Below, in pieces: positions 1 through 10,257 of a stretch of 64,000 nucleotides of DNA. Position 1 is the first letter of the stretch; each line of letters opens with the position of its first letter. A model generated the notes under the pieces. That model did no database searches. It saw nothing but the letters and a program-made list of their open reading frames with translations, and was not told the origin of the DNA. The position numbers and the translations under genes are program-made. This stretch comes from Parvibaculum sp039973015 (GTDB lineage: Bacteria > Pseudomonadota > Alphaproteobacteria > Parvibaculales > Parvibaculaceae). Where the stretch lies: positions 186,001-250,000 of the forward strand of contig NZ_JBDWLT010000002.1 of the NCBI RefSeq assembly GCF_039973015.1, given 5' to 3'.

Positions 1-344
1 TCGCCGTCGTTCAGCGCGATCAGCGTTCCCCAGAGCGGCACGCCCGAGATGAAGCTCCTTGTGCCGTCGATGGGATCGAGCACCCAGGTGAGCGGGCTCG
101 TGCCCGTTTCCTTGCCGTGCTCCTCGCCGAAGATGCCGTGGTCCGGGTAGCGTTCGCCGATCAGCTTGCGGATCGCCGCCTCGCCGTCGCGGTCGGCCGC
201 CGTCACAGGATCGAAGGCGAAATTGCCGCGCTTGTTGTCGACCGCAAGCCCGGAGCGGAAGTGCGGCAGCGTCACCGCCGCTGCGGCGTCGGCAAGATCG
301 AGCGCGAAGCTTGCCAGTTCGTCAATTTCCTGGGGGTCGAGCAT
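1..344 (-). CDS. hisN: Histidinol-phosphatase of the inositol-monophosphatase family (3' end cut off by window edge)
   Basis: Only the N-terminal ~114 residues are inside the window; the C-terminus lies off the left edge. The visible part carries the metal-binding Glu pair (FGEEHG) and the DPIDGTRSFISG motif typical of Mg-dependent IMPase-fold phosphatases. The TRSFISG version is the form seen in histidinol-phosphate phosphatases (histidine biosynthesis), rather than in the suhB-type inositol phosphatase. The start chosen has an AGAGG ribosome site 6-7 bases upstream; an in-frame ATG nine codons earlier (base 371) has no such site. It lies downstream of the amidohydrolase on the same strand, 46 bases away. 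The substrate call rests on motif flavour, so a general inositol-phosphatase-like enzyme remains possible. Confidence 0.78.
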   Translation of the reverse strand, partial: MLDPQEIDELASFALDLADAAAAVTLPHFRSGLAVDNKRGNFAFDPVTAADRDGEAAIRKLIGERYPDHGIFGEEHGKETGTSPLTWVLDPIDGTRSFISGVPLWGTLIALNDG

Positions 345-390
345 GAAGGCCTCTTTGTGAACAGCCGGCATATTGGAGCCCGTGACCGCG

Positions 391-1395
391 CTAGTCCAGC
401 CGGTAAACCCGCTTCGCCGTGTCGTGAAAGAGGTTCTGTTTTTCGCTCTCGCTGAAGCCCCTGGCGATCTTTTTGAAAGCGTTCCACAAGACGCCATAGG
501 AGCAGGAGAGCTTGTCGACGGGGAAGTTGCTTTCAAACATGCACCGCTCCGGCCCGAAGACGTCGATCGAATGGAGATACCAGTTGCGCGTTGCCTCCAC
601 GAGTTCATCCGATGTCGGCGGCAGGTTGCGCTTGTGCCAGCCGAAACCGTTCACCGCCATGTTGATGCCGCCGAGCTTGGCGACGACGTTCGGGCAGGCG
701 GCGAGTTCGCTCACATCCTTCTTCCACTGTTCGAAGATTTCGCCGCGCTTGCCGCTATATGGGCCGATGCCCAGCGGTCCGCCGAAATGATCGAAGACGA
801 TCCGTGTGCCGGGATGGTCGCGTGCAAGTTCCGTCAGTTCCGGGATCTGATGATGATAGAGCCAGGCGTCGAAGGAAAGCCCGTAGCTTTCGAGGCGCGC
901 GAAGCCCTCGCGGAAGGAGGGCAGGCCGAGCAAACCCTTGGGCGGCGCGGTATGCGAGGCGCGGATGTCGGGGTTCGGGTCGAAGGCGGCGGCGTGGCGG
1001 ATGCCGCGAAACCGGTCCGGCGCGCGCGCGATATGTGCGTTCAGCACTTCGTCCACGGCATTACCGAGACGCAGATCCGCAAAGCCGACAATGCCTGCGG
1101 CAACGCGTGTGTCGCCGAAACCGCCGCTCGCCGATTTCGCGGCGATGCCGTTTACATATTCGGTTTCGCCGAGAGGCTTCAGCGCCTCGGGTCCGCCGTC
1201 GCGATACATCGCCTTGCATTCGACGAAGACGGTCTGGCGGATGTTATGGCCTTGCGCCAGGTCCGCCAGGATCTCGTCGAGTTCGTAGCGCGATCCGGGA
1301 TGGTCCCAGAGATGATGATGCGGATCGATGATCGGAAGCTCCGGCTCAAGCGCCTCTTCCTTCACCTTTGCCAGCCAATCCGGGTTCCCGGCCAT
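391..1395 (-). CDS. Amidohydrolase family protein (amidohydrolase 2 / metal-dependent hydrolase)
   Basis: 334 residues with a TIM-barrel amidohydrolase-2 signature: the N-terminal metal motif DPHHHLWD at about residues 24-31, and an Asp/His-rich core (FDHFGG near the middle). Relatives hydrolyse lactones or decarboxylate aromatic acids (for example 2-pyrone-4,6-dicarboxylate hydrolase-like proteins); the substrate cannot be read from sequence. The start has a strong GGAGGAGA site. It sits 71 bases downstream of typA and upstream of the hisN-like gene, all on the minus strand, so co-transcription is possible but no functional link is evident. Confidence 0.82.
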   Translation of the reverse strand: MAGNPDWLAKVKEEALEPELPIIDPHHHLWDHPGSRYELDEILADLAQGHNIRQTVFVECKAMYRDGGPEALKPLGETEYVNGIAAKSASGGFGDTRVAAGIVGFADLRLGNAVDEVLNAHIARAPDRFRGIRHAAAFDPNPDIRASHTAPPKGLLGLPSFREGFARLESYGLSFDAWLYHHQIPELTELARDHPGTRIVFDHFGGPLGIGPYSGKRGEIFEQWKKDVSELAACPNVVAKLGGINMAVNGFGWHKRNLPPTSDELVEATRNWYLHSIDVFGPERCMFESNFPVDKLSCSYGVLWNAFKKIARGFSESEKQNLFHDTAKRVYRLD

Positions 1396-1466
1396 GTATC
1401 TCTCCTCCCTCGTTTATTTTGCGGGAAGAGTGGCATTGGCCGGGACGAGAGGCAATGGAAGAGGGC

Positions 1467-3326
<1,860 letters not shown>

Positions 3327-3568
3327 TATGTTCCGCCGGGGCATGGGCGTTTTCGGGAACGGAGGCCACCTGGTCTGCGAAGGGGGCTTTCCGTCCGGAA
3401 AACGCGAAAAAATCGGGAATCCGGCGGCCCGGCCGCGCAAATCGGAGGAGGCGCGGGGACGGCAGGAAATTGGGCGCCTTATAGCGGTTTCAGCCCTTCG
3501 CCACAAGATTTCCTTCGCGGGTGCGGAACAAGCCCCGGGGCAGGGTTAATTCCCCGCCCCGCACAGCC

Positions 3569-3967
3569 TTATTTTGCTGCGAGTGCCTGTTTCATGACGG
3601 CGGCGCCCTGCTCCATCATGCCGCGCACAGATGCTTCCGCCTCGGGGGGCAGAAAGTCGGCGAGCCAGACGAGGCGGCAGGCGGTCTCCCCCTCCGGGAT
3701 GACCTGAAACGAGGCATGATGATGGCTCATCAGCTCGTTCGGCCTCACGGAATAGGCGAGGCGCATGGCCTCTCCGTCGAGGTCCACGATGAGTTCCTGC
3801 GCGATGAAGCCGGTCTCGAAGGTCACCGTCCGCAGGTTTCCCTCAAGCCTCGTGTCCGTCACGAAGCCCGGCACGAAGCGTGTGTGGATCGCCCCCACGT
3901 CGCGCACGGCGTCCCAGACGCTTTCGGCGGGAGCGGCGATCGGCATGTCCAGTCTGATCGACGTCAT
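3569..3967 (-). CDS. SRPBCC family protein (polyketide cyclase/START-like)
   Basis: 132 residues. The start MTSIRLDMPIAAPAESVWDAVRD is typical of the SRPBCC helix-grip fold, which makes a deep hydrophobic ligand pocket; no catalytic signature is recognisable. The chosen ATG has an AGGA site seven bases away; a GTG four codons upstream would overlap the end of the preceding VOC gene. It is the third gene of a minus-strand run (AraC regulator, VOC protein, SRPBCC), separated from VOC by only 8 bases. The context suggests that a small hydrophobic or electrophilic compound is sensed and handled, but this is inference. Confidence 0.8.
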   Translation of the reverse strand: MTSIRLDMPIAAPAESVWDAVRDVGAIHTRFVPGFVTDTRLEGNLRTVTFETGFIAQELIVDLDGEAMRLAYSVRPNELMSHHHASFQVIPEGETACRLVWLADFLPPEAEASVRGMMEQGAAVMKQALAAK

Positions 3968-3975
3968 GTCATTCC

Positions 3976-4326
3976 TCACTTAAGGCAAACGGCTTCGACA
4001 TTGTTGCCGTCCGGGTCGATGAGGAAAGCCGCATAATAAGTCGGCGCATAATCGGCGCGGATGCCGGGTGCGCCATTGTCCTTGCCGCCTGCTTTCAGCC
4101 CCTCTTCGTGAAACCCGTCCACTGCCGCCCGGCTGGGCGCCGCAAAGGCGAGGTGAATGCCTTTCCCCGCGCCCTTCGCGAGATAGAGCGCGGGCGTCTT
4201 TGCGCCGAAGCCCTTCATCGCCGCATCGTCGTAACAGAGTTTTGCGCCCAACGGTTTCAGCGCCGCGCCGTAGAACTCGGTCGCCTTGCCAAGGTCCTTC
4301 ACCTTCAATTCGATGTGGTCGTACAT
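3976..4326 (-). CDS. VOC family protein (glyoxalase/bleomycin-resistance fold)
   Basis: 116 residues, one vicinal-oxygen-chelate module: N-terminal HIELKVKDL with the first metal-ligand-type His, and the C-terminal FLIDPDGNNVEAV strand that carries the usual Glu ligand. Proteins of this size dimerise to form the active site or bind drugs. The start is preceded by a strong GGAGGA site. It is sandwiched between an AraC regulator and an SRPBCC protein in one transcription unit. Substrate unknown. Confidence 0.85.
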   Translation of the reverse strand: MYDHIELKVKDLGKATEFYGAALKPLGAKLCYDDAAMKGFGAKTPALYLAKGAGKGIHLAFAAPSRAAVDGFHEEGLKAGGKDNGAPGIRADYAPTYYAAFLIDPDGNNVEAVCLK

Positions 4327-4373
4327 CGTCTGTCCTCCGTTGTGGCGCGCGACATCCGCGCGCCTCTCGAAGG

Positions 4374-5225
4374 TCAGCGTGGCAGGGGAGGGCTCAGGCG
4401 TTCTTGGAGGAAGTTGCGCTCGCCTTTGGCCATCTTCCGGAATTCGCGCGGCGAGACGCCTGCTGCCCGGCGGAAGGTGCGCACGAAGTTCGACAGGTCG
4501 CCGAAGCCGACATCATAGGCTATGCCGGTCACGCTGCGTTCCTCGTTCGCGAGAAGCCGCGCCGCGTGGCGGAGCCGGGAGCGCACGAGATATTGATGCG
4601 GCGTCACGCCCAGCACCTTCGTGAAGCTTCGCAGAAAATGGTAGAGGCTGAGGCCCGCTTCGTGCGCCGCCTCTTCGAGGCCGATATCGCGGTGCGAATA
4701 TTCGTCCATAAAGAGCGCGGCACGGACCGCGCGCCTGCGCTCAGGCGCGCTTGCCGTCACGCTTCTTTCCGTGGTGCCCGTCGCGACTTCGACGAAACGT
4801 CCTGCGAAAAGGAGGCCCGCCTCGTCGAGGCCGACATCGCTACGCCCTTCGGCTGCCGCCTGCGCCAGTTCGCCCAGCACCATCATTTCCGGCAGCGGCG
4901 GCAAATGCGTCAGACGGCGCAGGGCCGCGCTCCCGCTGATCGTTTCGGCAAGCTCGGGCGCGAGCTGAAAGGCGAGGCATTCGTCGCCGCAGACATGGTG
5001 GTCATGGGTGCAGACATATTCGTCGCCCGCATGACCGACGAGCACGGAGCCCGCTACCATTTCGGCGGCTTTTCCTTGTGCGTGATAGCCAAATGTACCC
5101 TCGCGCACATAGGAGATCGAGAACACCTCATGCCATTCGGCATAGGGCGCTTCCGCTTCTCCGGCCTCGCAGCGGTAATCCACCGCCGCGACCGCGCCGT
5201 CGCTCAATCGGGTCGCTGTCACCAT
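4374..5225 (-). CDS. AraC family transcriptional regulator
   Basis: 283 residues. The N-terminal half is a small cupin-like sensor; the C-terminal ~100 residues form the double helix-turn-helix of the AraC/XylS family, with the second recognition region IAYDVGFGDLSNFVRTFRRAAGVSPREF-like (shown by the conserved GF..LSNF..FRR..G.SP spacing). A Cys/His-rich stretch (EYVCTHDHHVCGDEC) in the sensor half is unusual and could bind metal or react with electrophiles. It is the first gene ahead of the VOC and SRPBCC genes, which are its likely targets, and it may also autoregulate. The ribosome site is weak. Confidence 0.88.
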   Translation of the reverse strand: MVTATRLSDGAVAAVDYRCEAGEAEAPYAEWHEVFSISYVREGTFGYHAQGKAAEMVAGSVLVGHAGDEYVCTHDHHVCGDECLAFQLAPELAETISGSAALRRLTHLPPLPEMMVLGELAQAAAEGRSDVGLDEAGLLFAGRFVEVATGTTERSVTASAPERRRAVRAALFMDEYSHRDIGLEEAAHEAGLSLYHFLRSFTKVLGVTPHQYLVRSRLRHAARLLANEERSVTGIAYDVGFGDLSNFVRTFRRAAGVSPREFRKMAKGERNFLQERLSPPLPR

Positions 5226-5317
5226 GGGGTCAGTTTACGCCTCTTCGGAAGGGCCCGCCACGGTGCCGGAAGGAAGCGGCCGGAACTTGGCAAAAATTGC
5301 GGTTCCGGCCATTCCCG

Positions 5318-5899
5318 TTATTCCTGACGCTGCGCTTCCAGCGAAATGGTGATCGTCACCTCATCGCCCACCATCGGCACATATTTGTCGATGCCGAAAT
5401 CGGAGCGCTTCAGGCTCGTCGTGGCGTTGAAGCCGACGGCCTTCATGCCTTCCTGCATCGGATAGTCGCCCTTCTTGGTGAAGGTCGTGTCGAGCGTCAC
5501 CGGCTTCGTCACGCCATGCATGGTGAGGTCGCCGGTGATCTTGCCGGTCTCCTCTCCCGTCCGCTCGATGGAGGTCGACTTGAAGCTCATGTCGGGGAAT
5601 TCCTCGACACTGAAGAAATCCTCACCGCGCAGGTGCTCGTCGCGCTCCTCGTGGCCCGTATAGACGGAAGCAGGCACGATCTTGACGTCGACCGAGCTTG
5701 CTTCCGGGTTTTCCTCGTCGAGGTTGATGGTGCCGCTCACATCGGAGAAACGGCCATAGGTGGTCGAGAAACCGAGATGGTTGATCTCGAAGCCGAGATA
5801 AGTGTGCGAGGTGTCGATCTGGTAGGTGTCGGCGGCCAGCACCGGCGTCGCGAGAAAGGCGAGGGCGGCGGCAGCGGCGGCAAGGCGGGTCATTTTCAT
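5318..5899 (-). CDS. YceI family periplasmic protein
   Basis: 193 residues with a cleavable signal peptide (MKMTRLAAAAAALAFLATPVLA). The mature part begins ADTYQIDTSHTYLGFEI and contains the YceI lipocalin-like barrel, which binds polyisoprenoid-type lipids in the periplasm. The start MKM was picked because it opens the signal peptide and follows a GGAGG site; the frame extends 21 codons upstream without support. The gene stands alone between the AraC operon and the divergent MFS gene. Ligand unknown; family members are often induced by base or osmotic stress. Confidence 0.9.
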   Translation of the reverse strand: MKMTRLAAAAAALAFLATPVLAADTYQIDTSHTYLGFEINHLGFSTTYGRFSDVSGTINLDEENPEASSVDVKIVPASVYTGHEERDEHLRGEDFFSVEEFPDMSFKSTSIERTGEETGKITGDLTMHGVTKPVTLDTTFTKKGDYPMQEGMKAVGFNATTSLKRSDFGIDKYVPMVGDEVTITISLEAQRQE

Positions 5900-6040
5900 T
5901 TGGGTTCCTCCGGGTGGGCATTTCGGGATGCCCGAGCTTAGAGGCTCATGCGCGGGGGGCAAGGTTTCGCGGCGGTCGCGGATTCCTTTGCGGAAATTGG
6001 TACTGGCGGAAAAGGGCGGATTCCCTCTTAATCCCGGCCC

Positions 6041-7303
6041 ATGTCCGGTAGCGCGCCTCCCATCTCCCGTCTTTATGTCGTCTCTCTCGTCGGCATTCTC
6101 TGCCTCGTCTTCATGGTGAGCCAGTTCCTGCGCTCGTCCACGGGCGTCATCGCGCCCAACCTGATGGACGATCTGGGGCTCCGGCCAGAGGGGCTTGGCC
6201 TTCTGTCGGGGGCCTTCTTCCTCTCCTTTGCCTTTTCGCAGATCCCGGTCGGCATCCTGCTAGACCGTTACGGCGCGCGCGTCACCATGATCGGCTCGGT
6301 CGGCATCGCGGTTCTCGGCTGCTTTGCCTTTGCTTTCGCGCGTAACGAGATGGAGCTGACCGCTGCCCGTGTCCTGATGGGGCTTGGCTGTTCCTCCATG
6401 CTCATGGGCCCCTTGATGATCTATCGCCGCTGGTTCCCGGCCGAGCGTTTCGCCTCGCTTTCCGGTATCCAGATTTCGCTCGGCACCATCGGCGCGCTGA
6501 TGGCGACAGCGCCGCTCGCCTTCACGACCGAGCTTTTCGGCTGGCGGGAAAGCTTCATGGGCGTCGGCGTCATCACGCTTGTCCTTGCCATCGCTATGGG
6601 TTTCATCGCGCGCGACACGCCGCCGGGCATGGCGCCGCCGCCGCGTTCCTCCGAAACGCTGCGCCAGAGCATCGGCGGCACGGCCGAGGTCGCGCGGGAC
6701 CGTTCCGTCTGGCCGCTCTTCATCATGATTTCCTGCGGCTATGCGAGTTTCGCCGCCATGCAGGCGCTCTGGGTCGCGCCCTATCTTTCCGATGTGCATG
6801 GGCTGGACCTCACTGCGCGCGGCCATGTCCTTTTCGGCATGACGGGCGGGCAGGTCGTCGGCCTCTATCTCTGGGGCCATGCGGAGCGGCTCACCGGCAG
6901 CATCAAGAAGCCGATCATGGCGGGCGTCGTCCTTTCCGCCTCGATCCTCGTCCTTCTCGCGGCCCTCGATCATCCGCCGCTCTGGCTCGTCGCCACGCTC
7001 TTCATCGTGCTCGGCCTCAATGCGGGCTATACGCCGCTTCTCCTCGCGCATGGCCGGCTCGTCTTTCCCGACAGGCTCGCGGGCCGCGGCATCACGCTTC
7101 TCAATTTCGGCAACATGACGGGCGTCTTCGCGCTGCAGGCGCTGACCGGTGCGCTGATCGGCTTTCTCTGGCGTTCCGGCATCGGCACGGAGGCGGGATA
7201 CCGTCTTACCTTCGCCTCGCTTGCGCTCGTGCTTCTTGCCGCGCTCGCCTATTATTCGACCATCCGCGATACCAGTTCCCGCGCCATCACGGAGCGTGGC
7301 TGA
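6041..7303 (+). CDS. MFS transporter
   Basis: 420 residues with about twelve hydrophobic segments. The loop between TM2 and TM3 carries the MFS motif A variant (GILLDRYGARVTM, residues ~70-82), confirming the major facilitator superfamily. Overall it resembles cyanate/nitrate-type or generic sugar-phosphate-like MFS members; substrate not predictable. It is followed 16 bases later by the PNPOx-like gene, so the two are probably co-transcribed. Confidence 0.88.
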   Translation: MSGSAPPISRLYVVSLVGILCLVFMVSQFLRSSTGVIAPNLMDDLGLRPEGLGLLSGAFFLSFAFSQIPVGILLDRYGARVTMIGSVGIAVLGCFAFAFARNEMELTAARVLMGLGCSSMLMGPLMIYRRWFPAERFASLSGIQISLGTIGALMATAPLAFTTELFGWRESFMGVGVITLVLAIAMGFIARDTPPGMAPPPRSSETLRQSIGGTAEVARDRSVWPLFIMISCGYASFAAMQALWVAPYLSDVHGLDLTARGHVLFGMTGGQVVGLYLWGHAERLTGSIKKPIMAGVVLSASILVLLAALDHPPLWLVATLFIVLGLNAGYTPLLLAHGRLVFPDRLAGRGITLLNFGNMTGVFALQALTGALIGFLWRSGIGTEAGYRLTFASLALVLLAALAYYSTIRDTSSRAITERG

Positions 7304-7319
7304 ACACAAGGAGAAGAAA

Positions 7320-7868
7320 ATGGCAAAGCAGTTCCCGTCGATCACGACCGAACTCAAGGCGTTCATCGAGCGTCAGCACATTTTCTTCACTGCGTCCGCC
7401 ACGGCCGACAGCCGCATCAACCTCTCGCCCAAGGGGCTCGACGGGTTGCGCGTTACCGGGGAGAACGAAGTTGTCTTCCTCAACCGCACAGGCAGCGGCA
7501 ACGAGACGGCGGCGCATATGCTCGCCGACGGCCGCCTCACCATCATGTTCTGCGCCTTTGACGGCCCGCCCATGATCCTGCGTCTCTATGGGCGCGGGCG
7601 CTGTGTCCCGCGCGGCTCGGATGAATATGCGCGCTATCTCGAAAGCGCCTTCGGCGGCGATGAGCCCGCTGGCGCGCGCCAGATCGTCATTCAGGATATC
7701 GATCTCGTGCAGACGTCATGCGGCTTCGGCGTGCCGCTCTACGACTACAAGGACGAGCGCCCCTCGCTTGTGCGCTGGGCGGAGTCGAAGGGCGAGGATG
7801 GCATCCGCGACTACTGGCGCGAGAAGAACATGGTCAGCATGGACGGGCTCTCGACGGGCATGGACTAG
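7320..7868 (+). CDS. Pyridoxamine 5'-phosphate oxidase (PNPOx) family flavoprotein
   Basis: 182 residues. The N-terminal split-barrel strands (IFFTASATADSRINLSPKG) and the GNETAAHML region are typical of FMN- or F420-binding PNPOx-like proteins, not of the biosynthetic PdxH. The ATG sits behind a near-perfect AAGGAG site (7308-7313). It is probably translated from the same message as the MFS gene. Its stop TAG overlaps the stop of the convergent glycosyltransferase in a shared CTAG (7865-7868). Role likely a flavin-dependent oxidoreductase of unknown substrate. Confidence 0.85.
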   Translation: MAKQFPSITTELKAFIERQHIFFTASATADSRINLSPKGLDGLRVTGENEVVFLNRTGSGNETAAHMLADGRLTIMFCAFDGPPMILRLYGRGRCVPRGSDEYARYLESAFGGDEPAGARQIVIQDIDLVQTSCGFGVPLYDYKDERPSLVRWAESKGEDGIRDYWREKNMVSMDGLSTGMD

Positions 7869-9058
7869 GCCGTCGCCACGGCCTCTCTCTGCGCCGTAAC
7901 CTCTTCCTCCACCGGTATCTCCTCCAGCGCGAGGTTGGTGATGAACTGCTTGGCGCAGGCGTCCCAGGCGAAGTTCATCGCATAGGCCCTCGCGTCGTCG
8001 CGGTTGAGTTCAAGCGCTGCCATGCACGCGGTCTTCAGGTCGTCGTCCAGCGCGCCGGCCTTCGTGCCATCGGCTGTGAAGGCGAGGACGTCGCCCGGTC
8101 CCTGCACCGGGTAGCCTGCGATGGGCGTTCCCGCCGCCATCGCCTCGATCAGCACGAGCCCGAAGGTGTCGGTCTTGCTCGGAAACACGAAAACATCCGC
8201 CGCCGCATAGGCCTCCGCCAGTTCCTCGCCGAAGAGCGGCCCGGCGAAATGCGTGTCGGGAAACTTCTTTTTCAGGTGTTCCAGACGCGGTCCGTCGCCC
8301 ACAACCATCTTGGTGCCGGGCAGGTCGAGTTCCAGAAAGGCGTCGATATTCTTCTCGACCGCCACACGCCCGACATTGAGCCAGACGGGGCGTGCCAGCC
8401 CGCGCGGATGCGCGTCCGCGAGATCGGGTCTCGGATGATAGAGTTCGGTGTCGACACCGCGCGACCAGATCACCGGCTCGCCGAAGCCACGCTGGCGAAG
8501 CTCGTCCTGCAATGAAGGCGTTGCCACCATCACGGCCGTCGATTTCGCATGGAAGCGGCGGAGAAACGCATAGCCCCATGAAAGGGGAATGCCGGTGCGC
8601 GCGTTCAGATATTCGGCGAAGCGCGTATGGAACGAGGTCGAGAAGGGAATCTTCTTGCGAATGCAGAAGCTCCGCGCCGCCATGCCGAGCGGGCCTTCCG
8701 TCGCAATGTGGATTGCGTTCGGGTTCGCCGTCTTGATCATCCGCGCGACCTTGCGGCCCGGAAAGAGTGCGAGGCGGATCTCCGGGTAGCTCGGCATCGG
8801 CACGGTGGTGAACTGGTCCGGCTTGATGAAGGTCACTTCATGGCCGTGCGAGGTCAGGTTCTGAATGAGTTGCTGGAGTGTGCGTACCACGCCGTTCACC
8901 TGCGGCGGGGCCGCGTCGGAAACGATGACGATGCGCAAGGGCTCGCAGGAGCGGCCGACGTCGCGCGGCAGGGGTTTCCCGCGCAGGCGGCCAAGAAGTC
9001 TTGCCACGCGGCGCTTCTTGCGGGGCGTGACGGGAATCGTTTCGGAATTATGGGGCAT
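7865..9058 (-). CDS. Glycosyltransferase family 4 (GT4, mannosyl/glucosyl-transferase type)
   Basis: 397 residues from the start chosen. Both Rossmann halves are visible: the N-terminal DAAPPQVNGVVRTLQQL donor-side loop, and a C-terminal GTB half with NVGRVAVEKN, the E-x7-E region (FPSKTDTFGLVLIEAMAAGTPI) and GYPVQGPGD. Closest in feel to alpha-mannosyl/glucosyl transferases acting on lipid acceptors. The start is placed one base after the TGA of the phosphoesterase gene; in-frame ATGs at 9100 and 9121 would overlap that gene. Co-transcribed with the LpxH-like gene upstream, which points to envelope glycolipid or lipopolysaccharide work. Confidence 0.88.
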   Translation of the reverse strand: MPHNSETIPVTPRKKRRVARLLGRLRGKPLPRDVGRSCEPLRIVIVSDAAPPQVNGVVRTLQQLIQNLTSHGHEVTFIKPDQFTTVPMPSYPEIRLALFPGRKVARMIKTANPNAIHIATEGPLGMAARSFCIRKKIPFSTSFHTRFAEYLNARTGIPLSWGYAFLRRFHAKSTAVMVATPSLQDELRQRGFGEPVIWSRGVDTELYHPRPDLADAHPRGLARPVWLNVGRVAVEKNIDAFLELDLPGTKMVVGDGPRLEHLKKKFPDTHFAGPLFGEELAEAYAAADVFVFPSKTDTFGLVLIEAMAAGTPIAGYPVQGPGDVLAFTADGTKAGALDDDLKTACMAALELNRDDARAYAMNFAWDACAKQFITNLALEEIPVEEEVTAQREAVATA

Positions 9059-9059
9059 G

Positions 9060-10031
9060 TCAGGCAGCTGTTGGCACCGGTTGGGGCATGTCGTCTTCAT
9101 CCGCCGTTTCCGTCTCGCCATTCGCGAGGTCGGTGTCCCAGGAGAAGGTCTGCCAGGTCATGAGGGAGAGCGCGCCTGCTTCGTCTTCACAGAGCGCTGT
9201 GCAGCTTTCCACCCAGTCGCCGTCATTGCAGTAGAGTACGCCGTCGAAATCGCGGATTTCCGCATGGTGGATATGGCCGCAGATCACGCCGTCGACGCCG
9301 CGTTCTCTTGCGGAGCGGGCGACGGCCTGTTCGTAGCTCGAAATATATTCGACCGCGTTCTTCACGCGGTTCTTGAGATAGGCCGAGAGCGACCAGTAGG
9401 AGAGGCCGAAGAAGCGGCGTATCTCGTGCAGCCAGTTGTTGAGAGCGAGCGCCATGCCATAGGCGCGGTCGCCGAGATGGGCGAGCCATTTCGCATATTT
9501 GACCACGCTGTCGAACTGGTCGCCGTGAATTACGAGAAACTCGCGGCCATCCGCTGTTTCGTGGATCGCCTCACCGACCACGTCGACCCCGCCGAAATTG
9601 AGGCCGGTATAGTCGCGCAGCGCTTCGTCGTGATTGCCGGGTACATAGATGATGCGCGCGCCCTTGCGCGATTTGCGCAGCAGCTCCTGCACCACCGCGT
9701 TATGCGCGGCATTCCAGTACCATGACCGCTTGATCCGCCATCCGTCGATGATGTCGCCGACGAGGTAGAACGTATCCGCGTCGTTGTGGCGGAGAAAATC
9801 GAGCAGCAGTTCCGCCTTGCATCCGGGCGTGCCCAGATGAATATCGGAGAGGAAGATCGTCCTGTGCTGCTTGCGGTGTTTGGGCCGGGGGCCGAGCAAT
9901 CTTTCGTCGAGCCCGTTGCGTCTTGCCCTGGCGCGGGCGGCTTCCTTGCGGGCTTTCCTGGCGGCCTTGGCGGCGTTTTCCTTCGCCGGGCGGCTGGCCT
10001 TGTCGAACAAGGTGCTATCGAACAATGTCAT
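9060..10031 (-). CDS. LpxH-like UDP-2,3-diacylglucosamine diphosphatase / calcineurin-like phosphoesterase
   Basis: 323 residues. The metallophosphoesterase motifs appear in order: SDIHLGTPG (D-x-H), GDIIDGW, GNHDEA, HGDQFD and GHIHHAE. The first ~55 residues form a Lys/Arg/Ala-rich basic extension (many AxKAxRKA repeats) that is unusual for LpxH and could contact the membrane or nucleic acid. LpxH removes UMP from UDP-diacylglucosamine in lipid A synthesis, but many bacteria carry additional LpxH-like paralogues of unknown substrate. Its pairing with a GT4 glycosyltransferase in one operon supports an envelope lipid role. Divergent from the two-component genes. Confidence 0.82.
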   Translation of the reverse strand: MTLFDSTLFDKASRPAKENAAKAARKARKEAARARARRNGLDERLLGPRPKHRKQHRTIFLSDIHLGTPGCKAELLLDFLRHNDADTFYLVGDIIDGWRIKRSWYWNAAHNAVVQELLRKSRKGARIIYVPGNHDEALRDYTGLNFGGVDVVGEAIHETADGREFLVIHGDQFDSVVKYAKWLAHLGDRAYGMALALNNWLHEIRRFFGLSYWSLSAYLKNRVKNAVEYISSYEQAVARSARERGVDGVICGHIHHAEIRDFDGVLYCNDGDWVESCTALCEDEAGALSLMTWQTFSWDTDLANGETETADEDDMPQPVPTAA

Positions 10032-10257
10032 GTGCCCGATCTTTCATCGCGCCTGTCTCGTGCTGCGCGGTTAGTGCGAATCGTTTTCGTGTCTTTCTTC
10101 ACGACGGGAATATGGGTGCGCTGCAACAAGCTCTCGTGACGGTTCGGTGACGGTTTTGTGACAGAGCGGCTTTTTGCCTGCGGCGTTTGGCCTTCCAACC
10201 CCTTGGAAAGGCGGGGCTTTTCCTGTGCTAGGCTGAAGCCTTGAGGATGACGGGAAT

